From Klebsiella pneumoniae (GTDB lineage: Bacteria; Myxococcota_A; UBA796; SXON01): 35,930 nucleotides of DNA. Position 1 is the first letter of the stretch. Each line of letters starts with the position of its first letter. The stretch covers positions 1 through 35,930 of the forward strand of contig CAMAXZ010000042.1 in the NCBI GenBank assembly GCA_945862325.1, written 5' to 3'. A model generated the notes under the pieces. That model had not been told where the DNA came from, made no database searches, and was given only the letters and a program-made list of their open reading frames with translations. The position numbers were made by a program, and so were the translations under genes. Shown one piece after another: positions 34,454-35,930 of the stretch.

Positions 34454-35735
34454 TCCTGCTCTTCCTCGGCTGCACGCCCGACGAGCCGACGGTCGCCGTC
34501 ACGGAGGTGACGCTCACGCCGAGCGAGGCCATCGTGACCGTCGCCACCCTGGAATGGACGACGGACGCCGCGATCCGCGGGCGCGTGCGGTTCGGCACGC
34601 CCGAGCGCGAGCTGTCGAGCCCGCTCGAGGACACCGCCGCCACGACGCACCGCGCGGTGCTCGTGGGGGTGCCCGCCCAGTCCGAGGTCTCCTGGACGAT
34701 CGAGGATGAAGCCGGCTTGGCGCTCGAGTCCGGCACGTGGACCACGGGCGCGCTGCCGAACGAGCTCCCGAGCATCGAGACGAACGGCGGGTCGCTCGAC
34801 CAGTTCGTCGTCACCACGTTCCTCGGCGCCTCGAGCGCCGCGGTGGTGCTGTCGCCGGAGGGCCGCGTCGTCTGGTACTCCCCGAACGAGAGCGGGCTGG
34901 ACGCGTTCCGCGCGCGGCCGCGTCGGGACGGCACGGGCATCGTGTACGTCGTGGGCGACGTGTCCGGTGATCCGTCGGATCAGAGCCGGCTCGTCTCCGT
35001 CTCGTGGGACGGTACCGAGGTGTCGGAGCTCGCGGCGCCCTACCTCGCCCAGGACTTCGTCGAACGGGAAGACGGCGTGTTCGTGGCGCTCGCCGCCGAG
35101 GTTCGCCCGGGCACTGACGGCGCCGACGTGAAGGGCAACGCGCTCGTCGAGATCGACGCCGACGGCACGGCCACGTCCCTCTGGGACACGTGGGACTGCT
35201 TCGACCCGGACGAGCGACCCGGCAACGACCCCACGCTCGGCTGGACCTGGACCAACGCGCTCGATCACGATCCGATCACCGGCGAGTACATCGTCGGCGT
35301 CCGCAACTTCTCCGCGATCGTCAGGGTCGATCCCACGGATCGCTCCTGTGGCGCCACCCTCGGGGGCGAGACCTCCAGCTACGCCATCGACGGGGCGCGC
35401 TTCCTGCACGCGCACCAGTTCGACTGGGTCGACGGGCGTGCGGTCGTGTTCGACAACGACGGGGCCGGCGGGAACCGAAGCCGCGCGATCGAGTACGCCC
35501 TCGACGACGACGCGGGCACGGCCACCGAGGTGTGGTCCTACATGCCCGATCCCGCGGTGTTCAGCTTCGTCCTCGGCGACGTCGCGCGCTCCGACGACGG
35601 GAGCACGATCGTGACCTTCTCCGTGGCCGGCCAGATGGACCGCGTGGACGCGGACGGGGCGCTGCTCTTCCGCGCGAACACGCCGGTCGGCCACGTCTTT
35701 GGCTACAGCACCCTGACCACGGAGCTCGCCGCACG

Positions 35736-35739
<4 letters not shown>
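34450..35739 (+). CDS. Second arylsulfotransferase-like lipoprotein
   Basis: The protein has 429 residues; its ATG overlaps the previous stop and is preceded by GGAG. The signal is the shortest in the cluster, MILLFLG before Cys8. An Fn3-like domain (about 15-100, with LEWTTDAAIRGRVRFG) leads into a beta-propeller: AAVVLSPEGRVVWYSP, WTWTNALDHDPITGEYIVGVRNFSAIVRVD, FLHAHQFDWVDGRAVVFDNDGAGGNRSRAIEY (His320, His322) and VVTFSVAGQ-type strands near the end. The DNG/SRA-EY part is typical of arylsulfotransferases. Compared with the first paralogue, the NHAN His is replaced (WTN) while the Arg in VGVRNFS is kept. The two proteins therefore lack different key residues. No long repeat linker is present. 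Catalysis is uncertain. Confidence 0.7.

Positions 35740-35930
<191 letters not shown>

Overview
The window is 35.9 kb of very GC-rich DNA that is almost entirely coding. No gap between genes exceeds about 140 bp. I read 25 protein genes, two of them cut by the window ends, and saw no rRNA, tRNA, insertion sequence, phage gene or CRISPR array. GTG starts are common and many neighbours overlap by ATGA or GTGA. Gene content suggests a Gram-negative bacterium of the Myxococcota (or another former deltaproteobacterial group): eukaryotic-like Ser/Thr kinases with appended domains, a DUF2330 protein, an RpoH-like sigma factor, TamA/TamB, and lipoproteins with Asp-Thr repeat linkers. This placement is an inference from gene content.

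Left part (1-4613): a degenerate protein kinase on the minus strand, cut by the window start. Diverging from it is a plus-strand run of an inositol-monophosphatase-family phosphatase, an RpoH-like sigma factor and a heparinase II/III-like protein. Next (4626-11137, minus) are tamB and tamA, the outer-membrane translocation and assembly module. TamA carries a lipobox, and tamB seems to use a CTG start overlapping the tamA stop. Diverging from tamA is an RND efflux pair (adaptor lipoprotein plus inner-membrane pump, 11270-15399), followed by a hemerythrin-domain protein.

Middle part: minus-strand chalcone-isomerase-like and TauE/SafE genes (15922-17216), then a plus-strand methionine-cycle unit (17267-22378). 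This unit holds an ArsR-methyltransferase fusion resembling SahR, cobalamin-dependent methionine synthase metH, and a crotonase-fold protein. A strong hairpin covers the likely ribosome binding site and start codon of metH. It is followed by a Cpx-like envelope-stress operon (Spy/CpxP-like protein, OmpR-type regulator, histidine kinase; 22485-24876) with a 10-bp-period direct repeat in its promoter region.

Right part: a minus-strand run (24863-30468) of a Ser/Thr kinase with N-terminal zinc ribbon and C-terminal HEAT-like repeats, recN, a DUF2330 protein and a small beta-rich exported protein. Diverging from the kinase is a plus-strand run of hslR, a DUF72 protein and four consecutive lipoprotein genes, two of them arylsulfotransferase-like beta-propellers. 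The last gene runs into a perfect GACACC tandem repeat that fills the sequence to the window end.

The most promising unexplained items are the translationally coupled lipoprotein/arylsulfotransferase-like cluster (31899-35930), the metH start-site hairpin, the lipoprotein form of TamA with a CTG-started tamB, and a set of exported proteins whose signal peptides are very short and lack basic residues.
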